Positions 55,025 to 63,356 are shown, counted from the stretch's first letter. The stretch: DNA of 64,000 nucleotides from Thermoanaerobaculum sp964488355 (GCA_964488355.1 CAZAUJ010000014.1:1-64000); one strand, 5' to 3'. Notes: generated by a model from the letters alone, not told the origin. Numbers and translations are program-made.

Positions 55025-55456
55025 TCAAGCGTCAATGGCTTCCAGCATCTTCACCGCCAGCTTGAGGAAATCGGCCTCGGTGACGATGCCCAGCAGGCGA
55101 CCCTCCCCATCCACCACCGGCAAGCAGCCGAACTTGTTCTCCAGCAGGATCTTTGCCGCCTCGCGCACGGGCATGTCAGGCGGGGCGGTGAGGGCATCGT
55201 GCATCAGCTCCTTCACCGGGATTTGGGAAAACAGCCGGTGTTCCTCTTTTTGGGAAATCCCGGCAAAGACCGAAAAGGAGGCCGCCAGCAGGTCGCGGTG
55301 GGTGACCAAACCCACCAGCGTGTCGCCGCGCACCACGGGCAAGTGACGCACGCGACCGCGCTCCATGCAGGAGCGAGCGTCTTCCAGGGAGTCGTCCTCC
55401 GAGAGGGTGATGACCTCCCGGGTCATGATGTCGGCCAGTTTTAGCCGGTACGGCAT
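55025..55456 (-). CDS. CBS-domain-pair protein
   Basis: A 143-residue protein with two CBS motifs in tandem (LADIMTREVITLSEDDSLEDA and VKELMHDALTAPPDMPVREAA), each with its HLPVVRGD or CLPVVDGE half. Such pairs bind AMP, ATP or SAM and regulate partner proteins. No other domain is present. It lies between the kinase gene and aconitase, and its ATG has no ribosome site; a TATACT box is just upstream. Confidence 0.9.
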   Translation of the reverse strand: MPYRLKLADIMTREVITLSEDDSLEDARSCMERGRVRHLPVVRGDTLVGLVTHRDLLAASFSVFAGISQKEEHRLFSQIPVKELMHDALTAPPDMPVREAAKILLENKFGCLPVVDGEGRLLGIVTEADFLKLAVKMLEAIDA

Positions 55457-55462
55457 GGCCGA

Positions 55463-55468
55463 AGTATA
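55463..55468 (-). promoter_or_regulatory. -10 box just before the CBS protein start
   Basis: TATACT on the minus strand lies 6 nt before ATG 55456, and the upstream TTTCGT is a weak -35 at 17-bp spacing. The implied transcript would start at the ATG. Confidence 0.4.
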
Positions 55469-55599
55469 CCTTTGGCTAACCCGGCACGAAAGGCGAGTTT
55501 GCCTGGGGCACTTCGCGACCCTCGGGATGGGGCGAAAGCTCCGCCGATGCCAAAGGCGTATACTTTCGCTGCCGGCCCGGCCGGCCCTCGGAGGTGCCC

Positions 55600-57867
55600 A
55601 TGCATACCATCGAGACCACCCCGGAAATGGTGGTGCAGGTTTACGCGCGCACGCGGGAACGCTTGGCGGTAGTTCGCCGCCGCCTCGGCCGTCCTTTGAC
55701 CCTGGCGGAAAAGGTGATGTTTGGCCACCTGGACGACCCGGAGGGTCAGGAGCTGGCGCCGGGGGAGGCGTACCTGGCCCTGTGTCCGGACAGGGTGGCT
55801 ATGCAGGACGCCACCGCGCAGATGGCCCTCCTGCAGTTCATGTCCGCTGGCTTGGAGCGCACGGCCGTGCCCACCACGGTGCACTGCGACCACCTCATCC
55901 GGGCCCGCTCGGGAGCGGCGGAGGACGTGGCGCGAGCCATTGAGGAGAACCGGGAGGTTTACGAGTTCCTCGAGTCGGTTTCCGCGCGCTACGGCATTGG
56001 TTTTTGGCGTCCCGGCTCGGGCATCATCCATCAGGTGGTGCTGGAAAACTATGCCTTCCCCGGGGGGATGATGATCGGCACCGATTCGCACACCCCCAAC
56101 GCCGGGGGCCTGGGCATGTTTGCCGCGGGTGTGGGCGGGGCGGATGCGGTGGATGTGATGGCGGGCTTTCCTTGGGAGGTGTTACAGCCCAGGCTCATTG
56201 GTGTGCGGCTGGTGGGCGAGCTTTCCGGCTGGACGGCGCCCAAGGACGTGATTCTCAAGCTCTTGGACATCCTCACGGTCAAGGGTGGCACCAACGCTGT
56301 GGTGGAGTTTTTCGGGCCTGGCTGCCGCTCCATTTCCTGCACCGGCAAGGCCACCATCACCAATATGGGTGCTGAGCACGGTGCCACCACTTCCATCTTC
56401 CCCTTCGATGAGCGCATGGCCACCTACTTGCGGGCGACGCGTCGAGAAGACATTGCCTCGCTGGCGGAAGCCAACCTGGATTTGCTCACCGCCGACCCGG
56501 AGGTGGAGCAGGAACCGGAAAGGTTCTTCCACCGGCTGGTCGAAATCGACCTCTCCCAGCTGGAACCCCACTTGGTCGGACCGCACTCGCCCGATCTGGC
56601 CCGGCCTTTGTCCCAGGTGCCGGCTGCAGTTAAGGAAAACAACTATCCGGCCAAGATCGCTGCCTGCCTGGTGGGCTCCTGCACCAACTCCTCCTACGAG
56701 GACATCTGTCGCGCCGCCGAGGTGGCCAAGCAGGCCTTGGCCTTGGGTGTCAAGGCGCGCGTGCCCCTTTACATTACCCCGGGTTCCGAGCAGGTCTACG
56801 CCACCATGGAGCGGGACGGTTTGCTGCCCACCTTGCAAGCCTTTGGGGCGGTGGTGCTGGCCAACGCCTGCGGTCCCTGCATCGGCCAGTGGCAACGGGA
56901 CGATACGCCCAAGGGCACGCCCAACACCATCGTCAACTCCTTCAACCGGAACTTTCCCGCGCGGAACGATGGTAACCCGGCGACCCTTTCCTTCATTGCT
57001 TCTCCCGAGGTCGTGGTGGCCTACGCGGCGGCCGGGACCTTGGAAGTGAACCCGGTGGCGGGAGAGATTCCCGTCAACGGTAAAAAGGTCAAGCTTGCCC
57101 CGCCACCACCGGCGCCGGAGGTGCCGCCCGCCGGCTTCGTCTTTAAGGCTGAAGGCTACGTGCCCCCTCCGCCCGATGGGCGCCACGTGGAGGTAAGGCT
57201 GCGGCCCGGTTCCGAACGCCTTCAGGCGCTGGAGCCCTTCCCCGGCTGGGATGGCCAGGATTACATTGAGCTACCAGTGATTCTCAAGGCGCGGGGCAAG
57301 TGCACCACCGACCATATCAGCCCCGCCGGTCCGTGGCTGAAGTACCGCGGTCACTTGGACAACATTTCCAACAACCTCTTCCTTGGCGCCATGAACGCTT
57401 TTACCGGCGAGGCAGGCAAAGCCAAGCATCCCCTCACCGGCGAGGTGATGGAGGTGGCCAAGATTGCCCGCGATTTGAGGAACCGCGGTTTGCGCTGGGT
57501 GGTGGTGGGCGACGAGAACTACGGGGAAGGCTCGTCCCGAGAGCACGCGGCCATGGAGCCCCGCCATCTTGGTGGGGTGGCCGTGATTGCCCGCTCCTTT
57601 GCCCGTATTCACGAAACCAACCTGAAAAAGCAGGGGATCCTGCCGCTTGTGTTCCAGGACGCAGCGGATTACGACAAGGTGCGGGAAGGGGACCGAATTT
57701 CCATCCTGGGTTTGGCCCAGCTGGCCCCGGGAAAGCCGGTGCGTGTGGTGCTCCACCACCAGGACGGCAGCCAGGAGGAGATCTTCTGCCGGCACAGCTT
57801 GTCTGAGGAGCAGATTGGCTGGTTTAAGGCGGGTTCCGCGCTCAACATCTTGCGGCAAAAGCGCTGA
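55600..57867 (+). CDS. acn: aconitate hydratase (mitochondrial-type)
   Basis: A 755-residue aconitase of the mitochondrial or bacterial mitochondrial-like kind, which interconverts citrate and isocitrate. The 4Fe-4S cysteines are in LVGSCTNSSYED and NACGPCIGQW. Other family blocks are MIGTDSHTPNAGGLGM and GKATITNMGAEHGAT at the front, and the swivel domain with SSREHAAMEPR near the C-terminus. ATG 55600 has CGGAGGTG upstream. A TATACT box at 55559-55564 could be its -10, but no good -35 is seen. Confidence 0.97.
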   Translation: MHTIETTPEMVVQVYARTRERLAVVRRRLGRPLTLAEKVMFGHLDDPEGQELAPGEAYLALCPDRVAMQDATAQMALLQFMSAGLERTAVPTTVHCDHLIRARSGAAEDVARAIEENREVYEFLESVSARYGIGFWRPGSGIIHQVVLENYAFPGGMMIGTDSHTPNAGGLGMFAAGVGGADAVDVMAGFPWEVLQPRLIGVRLVGELSGWTAPKDVILKLLDILTVKGGTNAVVEFFGPGCRSISCTGKATITNMGAEHGATTSIFPFDERMATYLRATRREDIASLAEANLDLLTADPEVEQEPERFFHRLVEIDLSQLEPHLVGPHSPDLARPLSQVPAAVKENNYPAKIAACLVGSCTNSSYEDICRAAEVAKQALALGVKARVPLYITPGSEQVYATMERDGLLPTLQAFGAVVLANACGPCIGQWQRDDTPKGTPNTIVNSFNRNFPARNDGNPATLSFIASPEVVVAYAAAGTLEVNPVAGEIPVNGKKVKLAPPPPAPEVPPAGFVFKAEGYVPPPPDGRHVEVRLRPGSERLQALEPFPGWDGQDYIELPVILKARGKCTTDHISPAGPWLKYRGHLDNISNNLFLGAMNAFTGEAGKAKHPLTGEVMEVAKIARDLRNRGLRWVVVGDENYGEGSSREHAAMEPRHLGGVAVIARSFARIHETNLKKQGILPLVFQDAADYDKVREGDRISILGLAQLAPGKPVRVVLHHQDGSQEEIFCRHSLSEEQIGWFKAGSALNILRQKR

Positions 57868-57917
57868 GGCCTTCGCCGCTGCTCCTCTCGGCGGGGGTCG
57901 TTCACGGAGGCCGCGGG

Positions 57918-58292
57918 TTGCTGGGACGACTGCTTGCCATTGCTCTCGCAGGCGCCTTAGGGACGCTGGCGCGCTACGGCCTGTCGGGCTTGTGCGCGCG
58001 TTGTTCTGTTTCCTTTCCCTGGGGCACGTTGGCAGTCAACCTTCTGGGCTGCTTTGGCTTGGGTTTGCTCATGGGCGTGGCCACCGGTGGGCGGGGGCTT
58101 TTGCCTGCGAGCTTGCGAAGCTTTTTGGGTACTGGGTTTTTTGGGGCTTTCACCACCTTCTCCCCCTTTGCCTAGGAAACGGTGGAGGCCGCACGCCTGG
58201 GCGCCTGGGCGGTGGTTTTGGGGAACCTCCTGGCCCACCTGTGCTTGGGACTTTTGGCCTGCCGGATGGGCCTGTGGTTGGGTGAAAGGTAG
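57918..58292 (+). pseudogene. crcB: fluoride channel CrcB/Fluc, interrupted by an in-frame amber codon
   Basis: The reading frame gives a Fluc channel: GALGTLARYGLSG, FPWGTLAVNLLGCFGLG and FLGTGFFGAFTTFSPFA, then TAG at 58173-58175, then ETVEAARLGAWAVVLGNLLA to a second TAG at 58290-58292. Family members normally have an aromatic such as Tyr here (TTFSTFSYE), so TAC or TAT to TAG is the likely change. The 125-codon frame is otherwise whole. TTG 57918 has GGAGG 7 nt upstream. DUF190, a frequent CrcB neighbour, follows. Confidence 0.85.
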
Positions 58293-58300
58293 GTGACAGG

Positions 58301-58663
58301 ATGGTCAAAATTGCCGGTGAAGGCGAGCTGGTGCGCATTTTCGTCGGCGAGGCCGACCGCTGGTGCGGGCGAGCTTTGTTTGAGGCAATCGTGTTGGTGG
58401 CGAGGGAGATGGGCTTGGCAGGGGCGACCGTGCTGCGCGGCGTCATGGGCTTTGGCGCGGCTTTGGTGCTGCACAGTTCGCGCCTGCTGCGCCTCTGGAA
58501 GGACCTGCCGATAGTCATCGAGGTGGTGGAAATGGCGGAAAAGATTGCTCCCTTTGTGGCGCGGGGGGAGGCCATGCTGGACGAGGCCACCCGCGGCGGG
58601 CTCATCACCCTGGAGCGGGCCGAGATCATCCGCTACCAGCCAGGGAAGGTGGCGGAGGTTTGA
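58301..58663 (+). CDS. DUF190 family protein
   Basis: A 120-residue protein with the DUF190 pattern: DRWCGRALFEAIVLVAREMG, ATVLRGVMGFGA, PIVIEVVEMAEKI and ITLERAEIIRY. It is a GlnB-like ferredoxin fold often found beside crcB and thought to regulate fluoride export or ion homeostasis, though the mechanism is not established. It starts 8 nt after the end of the broken crcB and is intact. Confidence 0.87.
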   Translation: MVKIAGEGELVRIFVGEADRWCGRALFEAIVLVAREMGLAGATVLRGVMGFGAALVLHSSRLLRLWKDLPIVIEVVEMAEKIAPFVARGEAMLDEATRGGLITLERAEIIRYQPGKVAEV

Positions 58664-58739
58664 AGGAGCCAAGCTGCCATGTGATGCGGCCCAGGGGGAG
58701 GCAGCGACGGTGAGCCCGCTCCCCGGCCAGGCTTCTTGC

Positions 58740-59954
58740 TTACCGGTCTTCCGCCACCGGTGCCAGGGCGCGGTAGCGAGCGAGGCCCGCGAGGAAAACC
58801 TCCGCTGCTCGCTCCAGCTTGGGCACCTGCAAAACGTAGGCGATGCGCACCTCGTCTCGACCCGCGCCGGGGGTGGCGTAGAAGCCTGATGCTGGCGCCA
58901 CCATCACCGTTTCTCCTTCTAGCTGGAAGTCCTGCAGCAGCCACGCGGCAAAATCGTCCGCGTCAGTCACCCCTTCCATCTTGACGATCATGTAAAAGGC
59001 ACCGCGCGGCTTGCGCAGGATGATGCCCTCGGCGGCGGTGAGCTTGGCAAAGAGCACGTCTCGCCGCCTTTGGTACTCCTGGCGCACGGCGGCAAAGTAG
59101 CTCTCACCCAGCTGGTAGGCGGCCACGGCACCCACCTGCTCCAACGTGGGCGGGCACAGGCGCGCCTGACCCAACTTGAGGCAGGCGGCCATAACCTCTC
59201 GGTTGCGGGAGATGATCGCGCCCACACGTGCGCCGCAGGCGGAAAAGCGTTTGGAAATGGAATCCACCACGATAACCCGCGAGGCCACCTCGGGGATTTC
59301 CAGCACCGAAGTGTGGCTGCGGCCATCGTAGGTGAACTCTTTGTAAACCTCGTCGGCGATGAGGAAGAGGTCGTGGCGCAGCACGAAGGCCGCGGCGCGC
59401 TCCAGCTCCTCGCGGGTGAGGACCGTTCCCGTGGGGTTGTTGGGAGAGCAAAGCAGAAGCGCGCGTGTGCGGCGAGAGACGGCCCGCTCCAGCACCTCGT
59501 CCGGCGGCAAGTGGAAGCCGTCCTCAGCGTGGGTGCGCACCGGCACGAGACGCAAGTTGGCCATTTGCGCGTAGCCGTTGTAGTTGGTGTAGAAGGGCTC
59601 GGGCACGATGACCTCATCCCCCTCGTCGGCGACCACGGTGAATGCAAACAGGATGGCCTCGGAGCCACCGTTGGTGATGAGCACCTGCGAGGGGTTCAGC
59701 TCCACTCCGTAGCGGGAAAAGTAACGGCAAATGGCCTCCCGCAACGCCGGCAGACCATCGCTGGGACCGTAGGCGAGGACGGGCTCAGAAAAGCGCGCCA
59801 CCGCCTCGAGGAACTGTGGCGGGGTCGGAAGATCAGGCTGCCCGATGTTCAGGTGGTAGATGTGAATGCCCCGCTTTTTGGCTTGCTGCGCCAGCGGGGC
59901 CAGCTTGCGGATCGGGGACTCCTGCATGCTGCAGGCTCTTTGGGAGATGCGCAT
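58740..59954 (-). CDS. class I/II PLP-dependent aminotransferase
   Basis: A 404-residue fold-type I aminotransferase. The PLP lysine is in VVDSISKRFSACGARVG, with GPSDGLPALREAICRYF, SPNNPTGTVLTREE and ADEVYKEFTYDGR. Aspartate, LL-diaminopimelate or aromatic aminotransferases look alike at this level. ATG 59954 is preferred because GGGAGGGAGC is just upstream; the start at 60029 adds a non-family tail. A long palindrome lies directly before the ribosome site. Confidence 0.92.
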   Translation of the reverse strand: MRISQRACSMQESPIRKLAPLAQQAKKRGIHIYHLNIGQPDLPTPPQFLEAVARFSEPVLAYGPSDGLPALREAICRYFSRYGVELNPSQVLITNGGSEAILFAFTVVADEGDEVIVPEPFYTNYNGYAQMANLRLVPVRTHAEDGFHLPPDEVLERAVSRRTRALLLCSPNNPTGTVLTREELERAAAFVLRHDLFLIADEVYKEFTYDGRSHTSVLEIPEVASRVIVVDSISKRFSACGARVGAIISRNREVMAACLKLGQARLCPPTLEQVGAVAAYQLGESYFAAVRQEYQRRRDVLFAKLTAAEGIILRKPRGAFYMIVKMEGVTDADDFAAWLLQDFQLEGETVMVAPASGFYATPGAGRDEVRIAYVLQVPKLERAAEVFLAGLARYRALAPVAEDR

Positions 59955-59961
59955 GCTCCCT

Positions 59962-59987
59962 CCCTCGCCTGGGCTCCCAGGCGAGGG
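59962..59987. repeat. perfect 12-bp-armed palindrome upstream of the aminotransferase
   Basis: Bases 59962-59973 and 59976-59987 are complementary with only 2 bp between (arm CCCTCGCCTGGG). It sits 7 bp upstream of the aminotransferase ATG and between divergent genes. It could be an operator or an RNA hairpin that masks the GGGAGGGAG ribosome site. Confidence 0.7.
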
Positions 59988-60040
59988 CAGGGTAGCGCGG
60001 GCAGGCAAAGTTTGGCAAGCTGGAGGCAAAGGGGGAACCT

Positions 60041-60520
60041 ATGACGCTGGTGTTCATCCGTCACGGCGAGGCGAGCAAGGGTCTAGGAAGCGACGCGGAC
60101 CGGCCCTTGACCGAGAAGGGGAGGGCGCAGGCGCAGGCGGTAGCCTCGGCGTTGGCGGCAACGGGCCTGCGCTTTTCCCGCCTCTTCGCCAGTACCCTGG
60201 TACGGGCACAGCAAACGGCACAGGCGTTGGTGGAGGCCTCGCTGGCGCCCCGCGTGGAACCCTGTGACGGGTTGCTGCCCGAGCGGGGGCCCGAGCTCTT
60301 TTTGCAGCTGCTTGCTAGCCTGCCGCAAAGCGGCACGTTTGCCTTCGTAGGCCACGAGCCTCTCCTTTCGGAGCTGGTGGAGCGCGTGCTGTTCGGCAAG
60401 GTTTGGGGAGTGGTCAGGATGACCAAGGGCGCGGTGGCGGTTCTCCAGCACCAGGAAAGGTACTGGCACCTGGTCGGGTTGGCTAGTCCCGAGTGGTTTC
60501 TACCTGCTCGCCCCGCCTGA
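60041..60520 (+). CDS. sixA: SixA-type phosphohistidine phosphatase
   Basis: A 159-residue histidine phosphatase family member with LVFIRHGEA at the front (catalytic RHG), STLVRAQQTAQALVEA and FVGHEPLLSELVERV (second His). SixA removes phosphate from histidine on Hpt domains. Short size and family order fit SixA rather than phosphoglycerate mutase. It converges with the MarR gene, overlapping it by 21 bp. Local kinase signalling may be a target (inference). Confidence 0.92.
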   Translation: MTLVFIRHGEASKGLGSDADRPLTEKGRAQAQAVASALAATGLRFSRLFASTLVRAQQTAQALVEASLAPRVEPCDGLLPERGPELFLQLLASLPQSGTFAFVGHEPLLSELVERVLFGKVWGVVRMTKGAVAVLQHQERYWHLVGLASPEWFLPARPA

Positions 60521-61120
60521 GGGCAACACCTCAAGAGGCTGGTAGTCGGGGCAGTCCACGCGCAGGGCGAAGCCGGCCAATGGCTTTTCCAGAAGCTGAC
60601 AGAAGAGCTCCTCCCCATGGCCCTGCAGGAAGCGGCAGGTCAGACACATACGGCTTTGTGCCATGAGACCGGCTTGCTCCAGCTGGTGCAGCATTTCCAG
60701 AAGGGAGCGCAGCAGCTGGCCCTGCTGCTGCCTCGGCAGGTTGTCGAGAGCTTGCATGAGCGGCTCGGCCCAACGCTGGCTGGCTACCACGCGCCTGTGC
60801 CCTTCGGGCGTGAGGTGCACCTGAACGCGCCGGCGGTCTCCCGGGTCCGGGCTCACCCGGGCCAGGCCCTTCCCTACCAGGGTCTTAAGCGCACGGGAGA
60901 CGGTGGGTTTGGTCACCCGCAACCACCGAGCCAGCTCGCCCACCCCTTGCGGCCGGCCGGCGAGCGCCTCGAGGATGGCGGTCTGGAGGGCGGTCAGCCC
61001 TAGGGGGCCGGAAGCCTGCCAACTGAGGGCCACCAACAGCCGGCTCAGCCGTTCCAAAGCCGCTGCCAACTTGGCCGAGGGTTCCTCATGCCTGGTGGCG
61101 AGGCGAAAGGATGTACCCAT
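60500..61120 (-). CDS. MarR family regulator with C-terminal Cys cluster
   Basis: A 206-residue winged-helix regulator. The MarR core is residues about 15-145, with VTKPTVSRALKTLVGKGLA (recognition helix) and DPGDRRRVQVHLTPEG (wing, DxR). After it come four cysteines: C159-x2-C162, C174 and C190, with a His at 168, which could bind a metal or sense redox. ATG 61120 is preferred over TTG 61138. The cytochrome P460 gene is directly upstream in the same orientation with a terminator between them. Confidence 0.88.
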   Translation of the reverse strand: MGTSFRLATRHEEPSAKLAAALERLSRLLVALSWQASGPLGLTALQTAILEALAGRPQGVGELARWLRVTKPTVSRALKTLVGKGLARVSPDPGDRRRVQVHLTPEGHRRVVASQRWAEPLMQALDNLPRQQQGQLLRSLLEMLHQLEQAGLMAQSRMCLTCRFLQGHGEELFCQLLEKPLAGFALRVDCPDYQPLEVLPSGGASR

Positions 61121-61136
61121 CGGTGCCCACGGTAAC

Positions 61137-61169
61137 AAAAAAGCCCGGGCGGGTCACCCCGCCCGGGCT
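61137..61169 (-). terminator. intrinsic terminator after the cytochrome P460 gene
   Basis: A 12-bp stem AGCCCGGGCGGG (61142-61153) pairs with CCCGCCCGGGCT (61158-61169) around a TCAC loop. On the minus strand it is followed by U6 (A 61137-61142). It ends only about 17 bp before the MarR ATG, so MarR must rely on read-through or a promoter overlapping the hairpin. Confidence 0.92.
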
Positions 61170-61175
61170 AAACCC

Positions 61176-61664
61176 TTACGGCCGCCACGGGGAAAACACG
61201 TAGTCTTTATTCTTTTGCGATTCGTGGCAGGTGAAGCACTGCTCCTTGGCGTTGGTGACTATCCGCTTGTTGGGGTCCCCGCCGCCAAAGGCCTCAAAGC
61301 CCCACCCGCCGGTCTCGGCAAACCGCTTGCTGTTCTTTTCCATGACCGCCAGCACCTTACGCGCTCCCTCGCTAATGGCATTGTTTTCAACCGGTGCCTC
61401 GAACAGGTCGAAAACCAACACCGACCCGTCAGGGTAAGAGCCCGTTTCCAAGCCCTTTTTGGCCTTGTCGTTGGCGTAGACGTGGTGGATGCCACCGAAA
61501 CCCTCGTAAAGGGGGTGGCCAGGCTGTAGTACCATGCTCTTCACATGGTGCCAGGAACGGTAGCCCTGGGGGAAGGCCACGAGGCTGCCCTTTTCCGCCG
61601 CCAGCGCTAGCCCAAAGGCCAGCGCAAGGAGACTAGCCACCGGAATATACGCACGCTTTCTCAT
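61176..61664 (-). CDS. cytochrome P460 family protein
   Basis: A 162-residue secreted heme protein: signal peptide (residues 1-22), then SHHV and LVFDLFEA blocks typical of cytochrome P460/c'-beta, the heme motif C143-F-T-C-H147 and a PNKRIVTNAKEQ segment before it. P460 enzymes oxidise hydroxylamine or NO, while the c'-beta relatives bind NO. ATG 61664 has AAAGGAGG upstream. It has its own strong promoter and terminator and faces the nuo operon. Confidence 0.9.
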   Translation of the reverse strand: MRKRAYIPVASLLALAFGLALAAEKGSLVAFPQGYRSWHHVKSMVLQPGHPLYEGFGGIHHVYANDKAKKGLETGSYPDGSVLVFDLFEAPVENNAISEGARKVLAVMEKNSKRFAETGGWGFEAFGGGDPNKRIVTNAKEQCFTCHESQKNKDYVFSPWRP

Positions 61665-61766
61665 CGGTACACCTCCTTTCCTTGGGACACTTTGGCTTCA
61701 GCCTGATGCGTGCTTTAGGCAAATGCCAAGGCGGAGATCGCGGAGAACAACTCATAAGCACTGCTA

Positions 61767-61795
61767 ACTATAATGTGCCGGTTCCCGTTTGTCAA
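61767..61795 (-). promoter_or_regulatory. sigma-70 promoter of the cytochrome P460 gene
   Basis: Read on the minus strand, TTGACA (61795-61790) and TATAGT (61772-61767) are separated by exactly 17 bp. This is the best sigma-70 promoter match found in the window. Transcription would start near 61760 and give a leader of about 95 nt. Confidence 0.85.
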
Positions 61796-61853
61796 GGGGG
61801 CGAGGGTGCCACGGCAGGGCGATGAAATTGCATTACAGACTCTTTTCATTGGT

Positions 61854-61881
61854 TTGCCTTTGTGAAATTTTGCGCTATATT
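61854..61881 (+). promoter_or_regulatory. candidate promoter of the nuo operon
   Basis: TTGCCT (61854-61859) and TATATT (61876-61881) have 16-bp spacing. A start near 61888 would give a short leader containing GGGGAGGAG before GTG 61905. Confidence 0.6.
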
Positions 61882-61904
61882 GGGGGGGCGAGGGGAGGAG
61901 CCGG

Positions 61905-62261
61905 GTGAGCGCGTACGTTCCCATTCTTCTTTTTGTTTTGGTGGCTGTCAGCTTTCCCATCGTTACCCTGCTTATTGCCCGCGCCTTGCGGGCGGGCAAG
62001 CCCAATCCGGTGAAAAACGAGCCCTACGAGTGCGGGGTGCCGGTGACCAGCGTGGCCCACGAGACCCGTTACACGGTGCGCTACTACCTCATTGCCGTGT
62101 TGTTTGTGATTTTTGATGTGGAGACGGTTTTCCTTTTTCCCTGGGCGGTGATGTTGGACCGTTTGGCCCTGTTTGGTTTTTTGGAAATGCTGGTGTTTCT
62201 CGTCATCTTGGTAGCCGGTTACGTGTACGCCTGGCGGAAAGGAGCGCTGCGATGGGCGTGA
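61905..62261 (+). CDS. nuoA: NADH-quinone oxidoreductase subunit A
   Basis: A 118-residue membrane subunit of complex I with three helices. The family motif NEPYECGVP (with Cys) lies after the first helix, then RYYLIAVLFVIFDVETVFLFPW, which includes the conserved Asp and Glu. GTG 61905 follows GGGGAGGAG. It overlaps nuoB by 10 nt, and opens a nuo operon running past the end of the window. Confidence 0.96.
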   Translation: MSAYVPILLFVLVAVSFPIVTLLIARALRAGKPNPVKNEPYECGVPVTSVAHETRYTVRYYLIAVLFVIFDVETVFLFPWAVMLDRLALFGFLEMLVFLVILVAGYVYAWRKGALRWA

Positions 62262-62737
62262 ACCAGACACCGGTCGAACCCTCCGTGCTGGTGGGGGTGT
62301 ACGACGCGGTGTTCAACTGGGCCCGCAAGAACTCCCTCTGGCCCATGCAGTTCGGCTTGGCATGCTGCGCCATCGAGATGATGGCGGTGTTGGACCCACG
62401 CTTTGATATGGCTCGTTTCGGGGCTGAGGTCTTCCGCGGCTCCCCGCGGCAGGCAGATCTGATGATTGTTGCGGGCACGGTGACGGAAAAGATGGCACCT
62501 ATCGTCAAGCGCCTCTACGATCAAATGGCCGAGCCCAAGTGGGTCATGGCCATGGGATCCTGCGCCATATCGGGAGGACCATACCGCACCTACGCGGTGA
62601 CCCAGGGGGTGGATCGCCTGATCCCGGTGGACGTGTATGTGCCCGGGTGCCCGCCCCGTCCGGAAGCCCTGCTGTACGGCTTGATGCAGCTGCAAAAGAA
62701 AATTGACCGTATGAGCCTGGCCCGCAAGGCCAGTTAA
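62252..62737 (+). CDS. nuoB: NADH-quinone oxidoreductase subunit B
   Basis: The 161-residue subunit carries the N2 4Fe-4S cluster: GLACCAIEMM (tandem Cys), GSCAISGGPY and VPGCPPRPEALL supply its four Cys ligands. DLMIVAGTVTEKMAP is also conserved. ATG 62252 overlaps nuoA. nuoC follows after 10 nt. Confidence 0.97.
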   Translation: MGVNQTPVEPSVLVGVYDAVFNWARKNSLWPMQFGLACCAIEMMAVLDPRFDMARFGAEVFRGSPRQADLMIVAGTVTEKMAPIVKRLYDQMAEPKWVMAMGSCAISGGPYRTYAVTQGVDRLIPVDVYVPGCPPRPEALLYGLMQLQKKIDRMSLARKAS

Positions 62738-62747
62738 GGGGGCAGTT

Positions 62748-63353
62748 ATGAGCGAGGAAACCAAGGGACCAGAGCAGGCCCCTGCCAAGATGCCCTGGGA
62801 GGAAAAGCCGGTGCCACCCAGCCCGAGCGATGCCAGCGACCATCCGCTGGTGCGCGAGCTGGCGAGCGCGGTTCCCGCCGCGGTGGTGGAGGCAGTTGCG
62901 TTTGCAGGCCAAGTAAGCGTACGAGTTGCCAGGGAAAGCCTTTCCTCGGTGTTGGCTGCCCTCAAGGAGCTGGGTTACAAGTTCCTGGTGGACCTCACCG
63001 CCGTGGACTGGAAGGAGCGGCCGGAGGGGCGATTCGACGTGGTTTACTGGCTCCACCGCCACGCCGACTCCGCCCGGCTGCGGGTCAAGGTGGCCGTGCC
63101 CGAGGGCCAGGAGGTTCCCTCGGCCGTTTCTCTTTGGCCCACGGCGAACTGGCTGGAGCGGGAAGTGTTTGATATGTTTGGGATTTACTTTGCCGACCAC
63201 CCCAACCTGGAGCGCATCCTCACCTGGGAGGGTTTCAACGGCCATCCCTTGCGCAAGGATTTCCCCATCGAGGGGATCGACACCGGCGCCGCCATCTACC
63301 CAGACATTTACCCCCCCGGTGGTGGTCCGGTCAAGGCAAAAGGGGGTGCGTAA
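62748..63353 (+). CDS. nuoC: NADH-quinone oxidoreductase subunit C
   Basis: A 201-residue subunit with the 30-kDa family signature ERHEVFDMFGIYF-like stretch EREVFDMFGIYFADHP and GFNGHPLRKDFP. The first about 35 residues are a polar linker (TKGPEQAPAKMPWEEKP) beyond the normal core. nuoC and nuoD are separate genes here rather than the fused NuoCD of enteric bacteria. nuoD starts 3 nt after its stop. Confidence 0.96.
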   Translation: MSEETKGPEQAPAKMPWEEKPVPPSPSDASDHPLVRELASAVPAAVVEAVAFAGQVSVRVARESLSSVLAALKELGYKFLVDLTAVDWKERPEGRFDVVYWLHRHADSARLRVKVAVPEGQEVPSAVSLWPTANWLEREVFDMFGIYFADHPNLERILTWEGFNGHPLRKDFPIEGIDTGAAIYPDIYPPGGGPVKAKGGA

Positions 63354-63356
63354 ACC

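Noticed and set aside
57868..57917. Fluoride riboswitch before crcB
   Set aside because: The 50-nt leader has no GGNGAUG or UGAUGACUCCU-like core, so the motif is not present.
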